A stretch of 64,000 bases of DNA from Pedobacter sandarakinus. GTDB taxonomy: Bacteria; Bacteroidota; Bacteroidia; Sphingobacteriales; Sphingobacteriaceae. The stretch is taken from positions 186,001 through 250,000 of the forward strand of contig NZ_JAPIVG010000002.1 of NCBI RefSeq assembly GCF_026240095.1, written 5' to 3'. Positions 1-10,251 of the stretch are shown here, piece after piece. The translations under genes were made by a program, and so were the position numbers. The notes under the pieces were generated by a model that worked only from the letters and a program-made list of their open reading frames with translations, was not told where the DNA came from and made no database searches. The first letter of the stretch is position 1. Every line of letters begins with the position of its first letter.

Positions 1-2
1 CC

Positions 3-2621
3 TCGTTTTTGCTCATATTATTGCTATTCATTTCACATGGGTTTGCGCAACACGGGAGCAAAGTAATAAACCTTAACACTGGATGGCAATTTTACAAAGC
101 AGGTAGTAAGATAAGGAGCACCGTGAACTTGCCACATACTTGGAACGCAAAAGATGTGATGGATGATGTACCAGGCTATTATAGGGGCGTAGGGTTCTAT
201 AGAAAAAAACTCTCAATACCCTCAATTTATAGACACAAATCGGTGTCGCTTTATTTTGAAGGTGCTAACCAAAAAGTAAAAGTCTTCTTAAATGGAAGAG
301 CTGTTGGTACGCATACCGGAGGCTATACGGGATTTAACATTCCCTTATCTGGCTTGAAATTTAGTGGGAGCGACGAAATCATGGTACAGGTAGATAATAG
401 CTTCGATAATGATGTACCACCATTAACTGCCGATTTCACCTTCTTTGGGGGATTATATAGAAGCGTCTCTCTTATCATTTCAGAACCAGCTCATTTTAGT
501 GATCGATCGTTTGGCAGTAGCGGTGTTTTCATCAACGGGGCCAATGTAAATAAATCTAAGGCAGATATATATATCAATGGTAATTTTTACAATAATGGTT
601 TTGATAAACAGTTTTTTGTCGTTTCCATCTTAACTAACGCTAAAGGTAAAGTTATTGGGAGATCGACTATGAAAACTAAAGGTGGAAACATAGGTAACAT
701 TGCCTTCCGTTTGCCGAAAATAGACGTATCAAATCCTACACTATGGTCGCCTGATCATCCATATCTGTACCGATGTACAACCAGGCTACTGGATGCAAAG
801 TCTCTCGCAATATTAGATGAGGTAGTGACACCCATTGGTTTGAGGTTTTTTCGTTTTGATGTAAACGACGGTTTTTTTCTAAATGACCAACCCTGCAAAT
901 TAATCGGAACGAGCAGACATCAGGATTTCGCAGGGTTAGGCAATGCAGTCTCTAAGAAGCTGCAAGTAAAAGACATCAAAATGATCAAAGACATGGGCGG
1001 GAATTTCTTGAGGGTTGCTCATTATCCCCAAGATCAGGCTGTTTTGAACGCATGCGACAGTCTCGGCATTTTAACATCTGTGGAAATTCCTATTGTTAAT
1101 GAGATTAGCGAAAGCAAGGCATTCACATCAAATGCGAAAAAGATGTTGCTGGAAATGATTAAACAAAACTATAATCATACAAGCATAATTATTTGGGCAT
1201 ACATGAATGAAGTATTACTTAAGATGCATTACACTAATGATGCTGAAAATAAGAAGAAGTATCTCGAACGTGTTGCCAATTTAGCCCGGGAGTTAGAGGA
1301 GATTACGCGATCAACTGATCCGACACGCTACACCATGATGTCAAACCATGGAGATGTAAATGGTTACATCAAAGCTGGATTGACAAAAATTCCTATGTTG
1401 GTTGGCTGGAATCTTTACCAGGGATGGTATGGCGGCAAGGCTGAGGATTTCGGTCCAAACTTAGACAAAATTCATCAGCTGCTTCCAGAAAAACCAATTC
1501 TAGTTACTGAGTATGGTGCCGATGTGGATCCTAGAATACATGCTTTCAATCCGTTAAGGTTTGATAAGAGTTTAGAATATGGAATGCATTATCACCAAAT
1601 ATATATCGAAGCTTTGCTAAAAAGAAAATTTGTAGCCGGAGCTGCGGTATGGAATTTAGCCGATTTCAATTCAGAATCACGGGAAGAAAGTATGCCACAT
1701 ATCAATAATAAAGGGCTGCTAACAATAGATCGTAAACCTAAAAATACCTATTATCTCTATAAAGCATATTTTCAGCGTTCTCCTTTTTTAAAAATTGGCA
1801 ATGGCTCGTGGGCGCACCGGAGTGGAATCGCCAAAAAAGGAGAGAACCATGTTAGCCAAATGGTACAGGTTTTAAGTAATACCGATACTGTTGAACTTTT
1901 TGCTAATGGCAAAAGCCTGGGAAAAAAAGTAGTGGTTGATCGCATTACCAACTGGGATTTTCCTTTCAAGGATAAAACAAATGAGCTTAGAGCAGTTTCA
2001 ATAGTTAATGGAAGAAAACTCGAAGACGTGGTGAAGATTAATTTTAACTTAATACCGTTTTCTTTCAAGAGTGGCGAACTGAATCTGCTAATGGGGAGTG
2101 AAAGACAGTTTGTAGACAATCAAAACAAGGTTTGGCTTCCGAGTAAGGTGTATGAGAGCGGCTCTTGGGGGAGCATTGGTGGCGAACCCTTCAAAGCAAA
2201 AGCCAATGCCCGTTTACCCTATGGTACCGATAAGAACATAGTTGGTACGCAGAACGATCCGATTTACCAAACACAATTGCTTGGTTTGGAGGGATATCAG
2301 TTTGATGTACCTGTTGGAACTTATGAGATCATATTCTATTTTGCTGACCTAACAGGAGCTGGGTCTTCAGGTTTGCCTTACAACTTGGATGGATCGGTCA
2401 CCAAATCTACAGAAATTCCACAGCATAGCATTTTTAATGTTTTTGTGAATGGGGCTTTGGTGCTTAAAGATTTCAATCTCAGTGACACCTTTGGTTTTGC
2501 AACGGCTGTGCATCGAAAATTTAAGTGTACGGTTTTAGATGATCATGGTATTCGTATCTTGTTCCAAAGTACCTCAGGGAAAGCAGTGTTGAATGCAATG
2601 CAAATTAAAAGAGCTGAATGA
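3..2621 (+). CDS. Glycoside hydrolase family 2 enzyme with malectin-like C-terminal domain (5' partial)
   Basis: Exo-acting beta-glycosidase of the beta-galactosidase/beta-glucuronidase type, probably periplasmic. Seen: the reading frame is open to the left edge and begins inside a signal-peptide core (LILLLFISHGFAQ) without its charged n-region, so the true start is upstream of the window; the TTG at 9 is unlikely. A sugar-binding jelly roll (about residues 20-160), an immunoglobulin-like domain and a TIM barrel follow. The acid/base Glu lies in WAYMNE (about residue 401) and the nucleophile in VTEYGAD (about 501), the spacing normal for GH2. Residues after about 690 resemble a malectin-type carbohydrate-binding domain (QFDVPVGTYEIIFYFADL, then FNVFVNG). 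It heads a plus-strand degradation cluster. Exact substrate (galactoside or glucuronide) cannot be told. Confidence 0.88.
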   Translation, partial: SFLLILLLFISHGFAQHGSKVINLNTGWQFYKAGSKIRSTVNLPHTWNAKDVMDDVPGYYRGVGFYRKKLSIPSIYRHKSVSLYFEGANQKVKVFLNGRAVGTHTGGYTGFNIPLSGLKFSGSDEIMVQVDNSFDNDVPPLTADFTFFGGLYRSVSLIISEPAHFSDRSFGSSGVFINGANVNKSKADIYINGNFYNNGFDKQFFVVSILTNAKGKVIGRSTMKTKGGNIGNIAFRLPKIDVSNPTLWSPDHPYLYRCTTRLLDAKSLAILDEVVTPIGLRFFRFDVNDGFFLNDQPCKLIGTSRHQDFAGLGNAVSKKLQVKDIKMIKDMGGNFLRVAHYPQDQAVLNACDSLGILTSVEIPIVNEISESKAFTSNAKKMLLEMIKQNYNHTSIIIWAYMNEVLLKMHYTNDAENKKKYLERVANLARELEEITRSTDPTRYTMMSNHGDVNGYIKAGLTKIPMLVGWNLYQGWYGGKAEDFGPNLDKIHQLLPEKPILVTEYGADVDPRIHAFNPLRFDKSLEYGMHYHQIYIEALLKRKFVAGAAVWNLADFNSESREESMPHINNKGLLTIDRKPKNTYYLYKAYFQRSPFLKIGNGSWAHRSGIAKKGENHVSQMVQVLSNTDTVELFANGKSLGKKVVVDRITNWDFPFKDKTNELRAVSIVNGRKLEDVVKINFNLIPFSFKSGELNLLMGSERQFVDNQNKVWLPSKVYESGSWGSIGGEPFKAKANARLPYGTDKNIVGTQNDPIYQTQLLGLEGYQFDVPVGTYEIIFYFADLTGAGSSGLPYNLDGSVTKSTEIPQHSIFNVFVNGALVLKDFNLSDTFGFATAVHRKFKCTVLDDHGIRILFQSTSGKAVLNAMQIKRAE

Positions 2622-2726
2622 TAAAACGTATATCCACTATGCTATGCTTACACCTGTAAATTTTTTACGACGCAGTCAATCTTCTCTATTAAAACAATAT
2701 AAAATAATCAACATAACCCATTAAAG

Positions 2727-3860
2727 ATGATATCAATTACTCAACGAATTACAATATGCGCATTATTAACGTTGCTTATCACTTTAAGTGTAGGAATGAA
2801 AATAGCCGAAAGAAAACATGTTATCATTGGATATGTAACTGGCTATAATGGGTTAATCGATGTTGCCAATATCGATGCTCAAAAGCTTACCCACATCAAC
2901 TACGCTTTCGTGAATGTTCGAAATAATCAAGCTCATTTAGAAGATTATAAAAGAGATTCTACAAATTTTATTCGCTTAAATAGTTTAAAACTGAAGAATC
3001 CTCAGTTAAAAATATTAATATCAATTGGTGGTTGGTCTTGGAGTGAAAATTTTTCCAATGCGGTGCTAACAGATTCATTGCGGGCAAGCTTTGCTCGTAA
3101 CGCAGTAAAGATAATAAGAGATCATCACTTAGACGGTGTAGATATCGATTGGGAATATCCAGGGATGCAGGGAGAGGATGGAAATATCTTTCGACCTGAA
3201 GATAAAGCGAATTTTACGAAGATGTTCGAAGCCATTAGAAAGGAATTAGATGCTTTAGAACAAGAAACCGGGCAAAAGAAATTATTAACAACTGCTACAG
3301 GCGGCTTTCCTGATTTTTTAAACCATACCGAAATGGGTAAAGCGGCTATCTATCTTGACTATATCAATTTAATGACTTATGATTATTACTCTGCCAAAGT
3401 TGCCGGGCACCATACTAACCTCTACCGAAGTAATGTTTCATCTAATCAACAATCCGCAGATGGGGCGATTACGGCTTATTTGGCAGCAGGTGTACCTGCA
3501 GATAAGATTGTAATGGGCATCGCCTTTTATGGGAGGAATTTGAAGTTGATTCCAACAGCTTCAAAAGGGCTTGGAGATACCATACTTTCTTCATTGAATA
3601 GTTACGGTAAAGGCTACACTTATCTGAAAGACAGTTTAATAAACCAAAAAGGCTTCAAAGCTTATCGCGATGAAACAGCCAAAGCACCATACCTATTTAA
3701 TTCAACTACCCAGGAGTATATTTCTTATGATGATGAATGGTCCGTCGCACAAAAATGTAATTATGTGCGCCAAAATAAGTTAGGTGGCGTAATGTTTTGG
3801 GAGTATAACGCAGATAGGAAAGGATATTTATTGAATCAAATAGCAAAGGAACTTAAATAA
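2727..3860 (+). CDS. Glycoside hydrolase family 18 (chitinase-like) protein
   Basis: Predicted to cleave beta-1,4 bonds next to N-acetylglucosamine by substrate-assisted catalysis. Seen: an N-terminal hydrophobic segment (residues 8-24) without a clear cleavage site, so it may be anchored; SIGGW (99-103); the catalytic DGVDIDWE motif with Glu143; and MTYDYY. It has a single domain of 377 residues and no chitin-binding module. The stop TAA shares one base with the ATG of the next GH2 gene, suggesting translational coupling. Setting among uronic-acid enzymes suggests action on a GlcNAc-containing heteroglycan rather than bulk chitin; this is inference. Family call is firm, endo or exo mode is not. 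Confidence 0.9.
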   Translation: MISITQRITICALLTLLITLSVGMKIAERKHVIIGYVTGYNGLIDVANIDAQKLTHINYAFVNVRNNQAHLEDYKRDSTNFIRLNSLKLKNPQLKILISIGGWSWSENFSNAVLTDSLRASFARNAVKIIRDHHLDGVDIDWEYPGMQGEDGNIFRPEDKANFTKMFEAIRKELDALEQETGQKKLLTTATGGFPDFLNHTEMGKAAIYLDYINLMTYDYYSAKVAGHHTNLYRSNVSSNQQSADGAITAYLAAGVPADKIVMGIAFYGRNLKLIPTASKGLGDTILSSLNSYGKGYTYLKDSLINQKGFKAYRDETAKAPYLFNSTTQEYISYDDEWSVAQKCNYVRQNKLGGVMFWEYNADRKGYLLNQIAKELK

Positions 3861-6331
3861 TGAAAGAACAAGTCAGGCAGATCATACTCATTATATTTAT
3901 ATCAGCATCAAATTTAGTATACGGGCAGCAAAGTACTCGGTTAAACGGCGGCTGGGAATTCGTTCGCCAAGATTTAGGGGGCGTATGGGAGGCTGTAAGG
4001 CCTGTTAAAGCTGGCAATCCTGAGGAATTACCTTTTTGGCACCAAGTCACCCTTCCACATTGTTTCAATGCTACTGATGCTGTTGATCCTGATGTGAATT
4101 ATTATCAAGGTCCAGGATGGTACCGAACTTACCTGGACATTAATAATCCATACCAGAATGGACATACGCTATTGCATTTTGAGGGAGCTGGACAAAAAAC
4201 AAGCGTTTATGTATACACCACTAAAGTTGCAACCCATGTAGGAGGATATGACGAATGGACCGCAGATATTACCGATGCAGTAGCTCAATTCAAAAAAAAT
4301 CCGCTGTTTAAAACGCAATTTAAAAATAGGGTGCCCATTATTGTACGTTGCGATAATAGCAGAGACTTAGAAATGATTCCTTCAAATCTTTCTGATTTTA
4401 ATGTCTACGGTGGCATTTACAGGTATCTCAATCTCCTTTATACGCCCAAAGTATCTTTCGATAAATTATTTTTAACTGCCACCATTAACCAAACCAATCA
4501 TACAGGTACACTCAAAGTTGCAGCACGTTTGCATCATTTTGATAACACCATCGTTAGTGCTCAATTAAAAATTAATATTATTGATCCTAAGGGATTGATT
4601 GTTTATCGCTTAACAAAAAGCGTTAAGACTTTTTCCAATGATTCTGTTTTGCTCAATTTGACTTTGAAATCTCCAAAGCTATGGTCGAACGAGCAGCCAG
4701 AACTTTACACTGTTGATGCAGAGCTTATTGCCGATGGTGAAAACGCTTCCATTAAACAGAAAGTTGGGTTTCGAAGTTTCGAGTTTGTAAAAAAAGGGCC
4801 ATTTACCCTGAATGGAAAAAGGCTTTTGTTGCGTGGTACCCATCGGCACGAGGATCATGCAGATGTAGGTGCTGCTATGACAGAGGAAATGATGCTTACT
4901 GAAATGAAGCTGATGAAAGAAATGGGCGTAAATTTTATTCGCCTTGGCCACTACCAGCAATCTCGCATCATTTTGAATGCTTGCGACAGTTTGGGGATTT
5001 TAGTGTGGGAGGAGATTCCTTGGTGTCGCGGTGGATTAGGTGGCCAGGTTTATCAAGATCAGGCCAAGCAAATGCTTACAAATATGATTGAACAACATTA
5101 CAACCATCCATCAATTATCATTTGGGGTTTGGGAAATGAAAACGATTGGCCGGGAGATTTTGAGGAATTTGATCAGAATAAAATAAGAGCATTTATGATG
5201 GAGTTAAATACTTTATCTCATCATTTAGACCCGCTTAGAAATACCGCAATAAGAAGATGTGATTTTTGCAAAGATATTGTCGATGTATATTCACCATCGA
5301 TCTGGGCAGGTTGGTATCGTGGCGACTATACGGAATATAAAGATGTCTCACTTGCAGAATTCAATAAAACAGATCGATTTCTTCACGTGGAATGGGGAGG
5401 CGATAGTCACGCAGGAAGGCATTCTGAAAATCCTGATAAAGCCTTAAGCCAGATTAAAAAGGGAGGCGGGGCTGATGAAAGGGCTGGAGATGCATCACTT
5501 TATGGGGGCGCTGCAAGGGTAAGTAAAGATGGAGATTGGAGTGAAAGTTATATAGTTAACCTTATCGACTGGCACTTGAAAGAACAGGAAAACATGCCAT
5601 GGCTTAGCGGTTCGGCATACTGGCCGTTCAAAGATTTTTCAACACCCATTAGGCCAGACAATCCAGTGCCTTATGTCAATCAAAAAGGGGTAATCGAAAG
5701 AGATTTCACTAAGAAAGAAGCATATTTTGTGTTCCAATCTTATTGGACAGAAAAACCGATGGTTCATATCTATGGCCACAGCTGGCCAACACGCTGGGGT
5801 GATGATGGAGAACAGAAGATGGTAAAAGTTTATTCCAATTGCGATGAAGCAGAGTTATTTTTGAATGGTAAAAGTCTAGGTGTTAAGCAGCGAAATAGTC
5901 AGGATTTCCCCGCTGCTGGTTTACGCTGGCAGGTTCCTATGTTTAAGGGATTGCAAACTTTCAAAGTGGTTGCCAGGAAAAATAAAACGGTGGTAACCGA
6001 CCAAATAACTCAAGTTTATCAAACAGAAAAATGGGGTAAACCGGTAAAAATGTCTATTAAGAAAATAACAGAATCAGGTGGCATTGCTACTGTAGAGGTC
6101 AATGCTTTAGATGATCAAGATGTGTTATGTTTGGATGCTCAAAATGTGGTTTCCTTTCAATTGATTGGAGATGGCGAATTAATTGTAAATCAAGGTACTT
6201 CGAGTGGTTCATCTAAAGTGCAACTCTATAACGGAAGGGCAATCATTAAGGTGAAAACAAATCAGGCTAACAGCGTAATCTCGGTCCAGTCGAAAGGCAT
6301 TCCAACTTCATTTTTAAATTTATCACAATGA
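3860..6331 (+). CDS. Glycoside hydrolase family 2 enzyme
   Basis: Second GH2 of the cluster, 823 residues, with a signal peptide ending near VYGQQ. Domains in order: jelly-roll sugar-binding domain (about 30-200), Ig-like domain (205-310), TIM barrel (315-610) and C-terminal Ig-like domains including a GH2 C-terminal type region. Acid/base Glu427 lies in WGLGNEND and nucleophile Glu511 in HVEWGGD. The start overlaps the GH18 stop by one base, and the stop overlaps the next ATG by four bases (ATGA), so the genes are probably co-translated. The active-site context differs from the first GH2 (WAYMNE and TEYGAD), suggesting the two act on different linkages. Substrate is unknown; beta-glucuronidase or beta-galactosidase are both possible. 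Confidence 0.9.
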   Translation: MKEQVRQIILIIFISASNLVYGQQSTRLNGGWEFVRQDLGGVWEAVRPVKAGNPEELPFWHQVTLPHCFNATDAVDPDVNYYQGPGWYRTYLDINNPYQNGHTLLHFEGAGQKTSVYVYTTKVATHVGGYDEWTADITDAVAQFKKNPLFKTQFKNRVPIIVRCDNSRDLEMIPSNLSDFNVYGGIYRYLNLLYTPKVSFDKLFLTATINQTNHTGTLKVAARLHHFDNTIVSAQLKINIIDPKGLIVYRLTKSVKTFSNDSVLLNLTLKSPKLWSNEQPELYTVDAELIADGENASIKQKVGFRSFEFVKKGPFTLNGKRLLLRGTHRHEDHADVGAAMTEEMMLTEMKLMKEMGVNFIRLGHYQQSRIILNACDSLGILVWEEIPWCRGGLGGQVYQDQAKQMLTNMIEQHYNHPSIIIWGLGNENDWPGDFEEFDQNKIRAFMMELNTLSHHLDPLRNTAIRRCDFCKDIVDVYSPSIWAGWYRGDYTEYKDVSLAEFNKTDRFLHVEWGGDSHAGRHSENPDKALSQIKKGGGADERAGDASLYGGAARVSKDGDWSESYIVNLIDWHLKEQENMPWLSGSAYWPFKDFSTPIRPDNPVPYVNQKGVIERDFTKKEAYFVFQSYWTEKPMVHIYGHSWPTRWGDDGEQKMVKVYSNCDEAELFLNGKSLGVKQRNSQDFPAAGLRWQVPMFKGLQTFKVVARKNKTVVTDQITQVYQTEKWGKPVKMSIKKITESGGIATVEVNALDDQDVLCLDAQNVVSFQLIGDGELIVNQGTSSGSSKVQLYNGRAIIKVKTNQANSVISVQSKGIPTSFLNLSQ

Positions 6332-7491
6332 AAGTATTAAGGTTAATATGTGTTTGTCTAATGCTCATCTCTGGCGTGCAGGCACAAAGCAATGATATTA
6401 AAACCCAGGCAACAGCGGTTTTAAGAAAACAAATTTTAAGTGAGGCAAATTGGGCATTAGCCCAAAAACCCGTCACCATAACCGAGCAAACCTCCCCGAG
6501 AAGCGCCGGAGGTAAAAATGATTTTTTTTCTGAGGCAGATTATTGGTGGCCCAATCCGGAAAACTTGGATGGGCCTTACATCAGTAAAGATGGAGAAACC
6601 AATCCAGATAATTTTGTGGCTCATCGAAAAGCGATGATAAGATTTAGCGAAATCATTGGTTCGCTAGCTTCAGCCTATCAACTTACCAAGGATGAAAAAT
6701 ATGTAAAACATGCCGTCTTACATCTTAAAGCCTGGTTTGTTAATAAGGGTACGATGATGAATCCTAATTTATTATTTGCCCAAGCAGTAAAAGGTGTTTC
6801 TACAGGTAGAAGCTGGGGAATCATTGATACCATTCATTTAATGGAGGTTGCCCAAGGCATTATCATCATGCAACACGCCAAATCATTTGATAAAAATACT
6901 ACTATAACAGTTAAAAAATGGTTTGCCGATTACATCCAGTGGCTAAATACCAGCAAGCCTGGCATTGCAGAGAAGCTTGCTAAGAACAACCATGGTACTT
7001 GCTGGGCAATGCAGGTGGCTTCTTTTGCTAAATTATGTAATGATCAAAAGATGCTCGATTCGCTGCGATGGAGATATAAAAATGTGTATCTGCCCAACCA
7101 AATGGCTACTGATGGTAGTTTTCCCCTGGAACTCGCTCGAACAAAGCCTTATGGTTACGCCATCTTCAACCTTGATGCTTTTTCTACGCTGTGTCAGATC
7201 TTATCATCTCCGAAAGACGACCTTTGGAACTACAAAACCGAAGATGGCAAATCGATAATGAAAGGCATAAACTATCTTTATCCTTATATTGCTAATAAAG
7301 CAGCCTGGCAATTGAAACCTGATGTGATGTTTTGGGATAACTGGCCTGTAGCCCAACCATTCTTGATTTTTGGTGCTAATGCCAATGGTAACAAGGATTG
7401 GTTTAATACCTGGAAGCGCCTTGATCTGAAGCCTGAGGTCGAAGAAGTAATAAGAAATCTACCAATCAGACATCCACTAATTTGGTTATAA
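6328..7491 (+). CDS. Alginate-lyase-superfamily polysaccharide lyase (PL38-like)
   Basis: Probable secreted lyase cutting a uronic-acid polymer by beta-elimination, leaving 4,5-unsaturated ends. Seen: signal peptide (cleavage near GVQAQ), the DYWWPNPENLDGPYI block around residues 70-85 typical of the Alginate_lyase (PF05426) alpha/alpha-toroid group, and the NNHGTCW motif near 223, where Asn/His are catalytic in the superfamily. At 387 residues it is a full single domain. I assign PL38-like from motif memory and am unsure of the CAZy number. It overlaps the upstream GH2 by four bases and is followed after 2 bases by the next gene. A GH88 two genes downstream would process its products, which supports a lyase role. 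Confidence 0.75.
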   Translation: MKVLRLICVCLMLISGVQAQSNDIKTQATAVLRKQILSEANWALAQKPVTITEQTSPRSAGGKNDFFSEADYWWPNPENLDGPYISKDGETNPDNFVAHRKAMIRFSEIIGSLASAYQLTKDEKYVKHAVLHLKAWFVNKGTMMNPNLLFAQAVKGVSTGRSWGIIDTIHLMEVAQGIIIMQHAKSFDKNTTITVKKWFADYIQWLNTSKPGIAEKLAKNNHGTCWAMQVASFAKLCNDQKMLDSLRWRYKNVYLPNQMATDGSFPLELARTKPYGYAIFNLDAFSTLCQILSSPKDDLWNYKTEDGKSIMKGINYLYPYIANKAAWQLKPDVMFWDNWPVAQPFLIFGANANGNKDWFNTWKRLDLKPEVEEVIRNLPIRHPLIWL

Positions 7492-7493
7492 GT

Positions 7494-9005
7494 ATGAGAA
7501 TAGTTCACACAAGAAAAGGCATTTTATTCGCACTGCTGTTATGCACCCTTCATACCGTTTCAGCGCAGAAACCATGGAACACTGCGCTGGTGCAGCAAAA
7601 GAAAGATGGCAGCCTGACCTACGTGGCCGATGAACTTGGTAATGTTATTCCAGATTTTAGCCGGGTAGGTTACCACCAGAATCGAAAACCTATACCTGTC
7701 GTTCCTATAGTGGCCACAATTTCTGCCACCGGAAATCAAGACCAGGAACGCATTCAACATGTTATAGACGAATTAGCAAAAGTTCCGGTTAACAAGGATG
7801 GACTTCGGGGCGCCATTTTATTAAAAAAAGGTACCTACAAGATACCCGGTAGTATTAACATTCCTGCCAGTGGGATTATCTTACGTGGTGAGGGGGTCGA
7901 AACAGTGCTCGTTGCTACTGGCAAAGGTCAGCGCAAGACAATTATAGCCTCGGGTAAAGGGAATCGGACTGAAGTGCCGGGTTCCAGGCTGAAAATAACA
8001 GATCGATATGTACCTGTCGGTGCTAAATCTTTCAATTTAACAACCACCAAAGGTTTAAAAGTTGGCGATAAAATTATTGTGTTCAGGCCAGGAACTGTAA
8101 AGTGGATAGCAGATCTTAAAATGGATCAGATAGAAAACAAAGAGGGTTTAGTGCAATGGAAACCGGAAGCTTATAACCTCGAATTTGAACGAACCATTAC
8201 ATCAATCAAGGGCAACCAGGTAGGTATTGATAATCCCATTGTAATGGCAATGGAAACGCAATATGGTGGTGGAGAGGTTTACCGCTATAACTTCGATGGA
8301 AGAATAAACGAAGTTGGAATTGAAAACATGTTGCTTACCTCAGAATACAATGGCGATACTGACGAAGATCATGGCTGGGATGCCATATCGTTTAATAGGA
8401 TAGAAAATAGTTGGGTTAGCGGGGTAACAAGTAAGTATTTTGGGTATTCTTCCGTTAATTTAGGAGGTTTTAGTAAACAGATCACTGTAAAAGATTGCCG
8501 CTCGCTTTCGCCCAAATCTCAAATTATTGGTGGCAGAAGATATTCTTTTAACAATGATGGCCAGCTGAATCTAGTGATGAATTGTTATGCTTCTGAAGGC
8601 AGACACGATTACGTAACAGGAGCCAAAGTCGCCGGACCAAATGTATTTTTTAATTGTAAATCGGAAAATGCGAAAGCCGACATTGGGCCGCATCATCGAT
8701 GGGCAGTAGGAACATTGTTTGATAACATCGTTACGGATGGCGAAATCAATATCCAGGATCGGGGAAACTGGGGTACCGGTCATGGATGGGCGGGAGCAAA
8801 CCAGGTTTTATGGAACTGTACAGCTAGCAAGGTTGCTATACAAAACCCGTATGTAAGTGCCAAAAATTATGCTTTTGGCTTGATAGCGACGCTTTACGAT
8901 GGGCGATTGCCAGGAAGGCCAAAGGGCATTGTAGAAGGACTTAATAAACCGGGTTTAGTGCCCAAATCTTTGTACTTAAAACAGTTAGAATTAAATAGGA
9001 AATGA
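7494..9005 (+). CDS. Secreted right-handed beta-helix protein, possible polysaccharide lyase
   Basis: Protein of about 503 residues with a signal peptide (LLLCTLHTVSAQKP). The start is taken as ATG 7494, two bases after the preceding stop; the TTG at 7482 lies inside the preceding gene. Seen: an N-terminal pectate-lyase-like opening (AILLKKGTYKIPGSI, then GIILRGEGVETVLVA) typical of the first coils of a parallel beta-helix, then Asn/Gly-rich coils to about residue 470. No catalytic motif of a named lyase family was recognised. Position between a lyase and GH88, with a four-base overlap into GH88, argues for a role in the same glycan breakdown. It could be a lyase, a hydrolase or a binding protein; the fold is the only part I hold with confidence. 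Confidence 0.65.
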   Translation: MRIVHTRKGILFALLLCTLHTVSAQKPWNTALVQQKKDGSLTYVADELGNVIPDFSRVGYHQNRKPIPVVPIVATISATGNQDQERIQHVIDELAKVPVNKDGLRGAILLKKGTYKIPGSINIPASGIILRGEGVETVLVATGKGQRKTIIASGKGNRTEVPGSRLKITDRYVPVGAKSFNLTTTKGLKVGDKIIVFRPGTVKWIADLKMDQIENKEGLVQWKPEAYNLEFERTITSIKGNQVGIDNPIVMAMETQYGGGEVYRYNFDGRINEVGIENMLLTSEYNGDTDEDHGWDAISFNRIENSWVSGVTSKYFGYSSVNLGGFSKQITVKDCRSLSPKSQIIGGRRYSFNNDGQLNLVMNCYASEGRHDYVTGAKVAGPNVFFNCKSENAKADIGPHHRWAVGTLFDNIVTDGEINIQDRGNWGTGHGWAGANQVLWNCTASKVAIQNPYVSAKNYAFGLIATLYDGRLPGRPKGIVEGLNKPGLVPKSLYLKQLELNRK

Positions 9006-10192
9006 TCATGAAATTAAAGTTAGTTGGCTTGTTTATGTTGCTATCTGCAACAATTTTCGCACAAAAGCCTGATGTAAAGCATGCGATGCAAGCTGCAATG
9101 CAGCAAACCGAATTGCTCGTTAAAAATGTTGATTCGGCCAGAAAAGTGAAACCGAACTTAGTTTCTCCTCGAACAGTTGAAAATGGTGAATTCAAAATGG
9201 TCGCTTCCAAAGATTGGACCAGTGGATTTTTTCCGGCTCAACTGTGGTTTTATTATGAATATTCTAAAGATAAAAAATGGCTAGCGTTGGCCAAAAAATA
9301 TACTGAGGACATAAAAAAAGAACAATATAACAAAGGTACCCACGATTTAGGCTTCATGATCTATTGCCCTTTCGGAAATGGCTACAGGTTTACGAAAGAC
9401 GGAGCTTATCGAGATGTTATTATTCAGGCAGCCAAGTCGCTTTCTACACGTTTTAATGCCAAAGCTGGCGTAATTAAGTCTTGGGATCATAACACAGATA
9501 AATGGAAATATCCGGTAATAATCGATAATATGATGAATCTGGAACTGCTGTTCGAAGCTACAAAACTTACTGGAGATTCTTCGTTTTATAAAATTGCCAT
9601 TTCTCACGCAGAGAAAACAAAATTAAACCATTATCGCCCTGATTTTAGCTCTTATCATGTTGTTGATTATGATACCGTTTCTGGTGATGTTCGCAACAAA
9701 CTGACAGCGCAGGGTTTTGCAAATTCGTCAGCTTGGGCTAGGGGACAGGCCTGGGGTTTGTATGGGTTTACACGCTGTTATTACTACACAAAAAATAAAG
9801 CTTATTTAGCTCAGGCAGATGCGATTGCAAATTTCATCCTATCTAGCAAGATTACTCCTGAAGATGGTGTGCCTTATTGGGACTATAACGATCCAAAAAT
9901 TCCCAACGTCTCAAGAGATGCATCAGCAGCAGCCATTACAGCATCTGCGCTTTACGAACTTGCTAAGTTTAGCAAAGCAAATAGCAAGCGATACGAGTCT
10001 GCAGCCGACAAAATAATGGTATCGTTGAGTACACAATATGTAAATCAACCTCAAACAAATTATGGGTTCTTATTAGCACACAGTACCGGCCATCGCCCCG
10101 CAAACTCAGAAATTGATGTACCCATCAATTATGCAGATTATTATTACATCGAAGCACTTCTGCGAAGTAAAAATATGGTGCTTGCTAAATAA
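9002..10192 (+). CDS. Unsaturated glucuronyl hydrolase, GH88 family
   Basis: Removes the 4-deoxy-4,5-unsaturated uronic acid that lyases leave at non-reducing ends, by hydration of the double bond. Seen: signal peptide (LLSATIFAQ), the family block KDWTSGFFPAQLWF (70-83), Asp115 in THDLGFM and Asp175 in IIDNMMNLELL. These match the two essential Asp residues of Bacillus UGL (88 and 149) in order and spacing. WARGQAWGLYGF is also present. Full length for the family. Start ATG 9002 overlaps the previous stop; ATG 9008 is an alternative two residues later. Its presence shows that the cluster handles lyase products. GH105 is the closest alternative, but the motif set fits GH88 better. Confidence 0.9.
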   Translation: MIMKLKLVGLFMLLSATIFAQKPDVKHAMQAAMQQTELLVKNVDSARKVKPNLVSPRTVENGEFKMVASKDWTSGFFPAQLWFYYEYSKDKKWLALAKKYTEDIKKEQYNKGTHDLGFMIYCPFGNGYRFTKDGAYRDVIIQAAKSLSTRFNAKAGVIKSWDHNTDKWKYPVIIDNMMNLELLFEATKLTGDSSFYKIAISHAEKTKLNHYRPDFSSYHVVDYDTVSGDVRNKLTAQGFANSSAWARGQAWGLYGFTRCYYYTKNKAYLAQADAIANFILSSKITPEDGVPYWDYNDPKIPNVSRDASAAAITASALYELAKFSKANSKRYESAADKIMVSLSTQYVNQPQTNYGFLLAHSTGHRPANSEIDVPINYADYYYIEALLRSKNMVLAK

Positions 10193-10251
10193 ATGGTTTT
10201 GACTTGTTCTGAAGAGTAACTTTATCCTATTTAACTTAAATTTTTAATACA

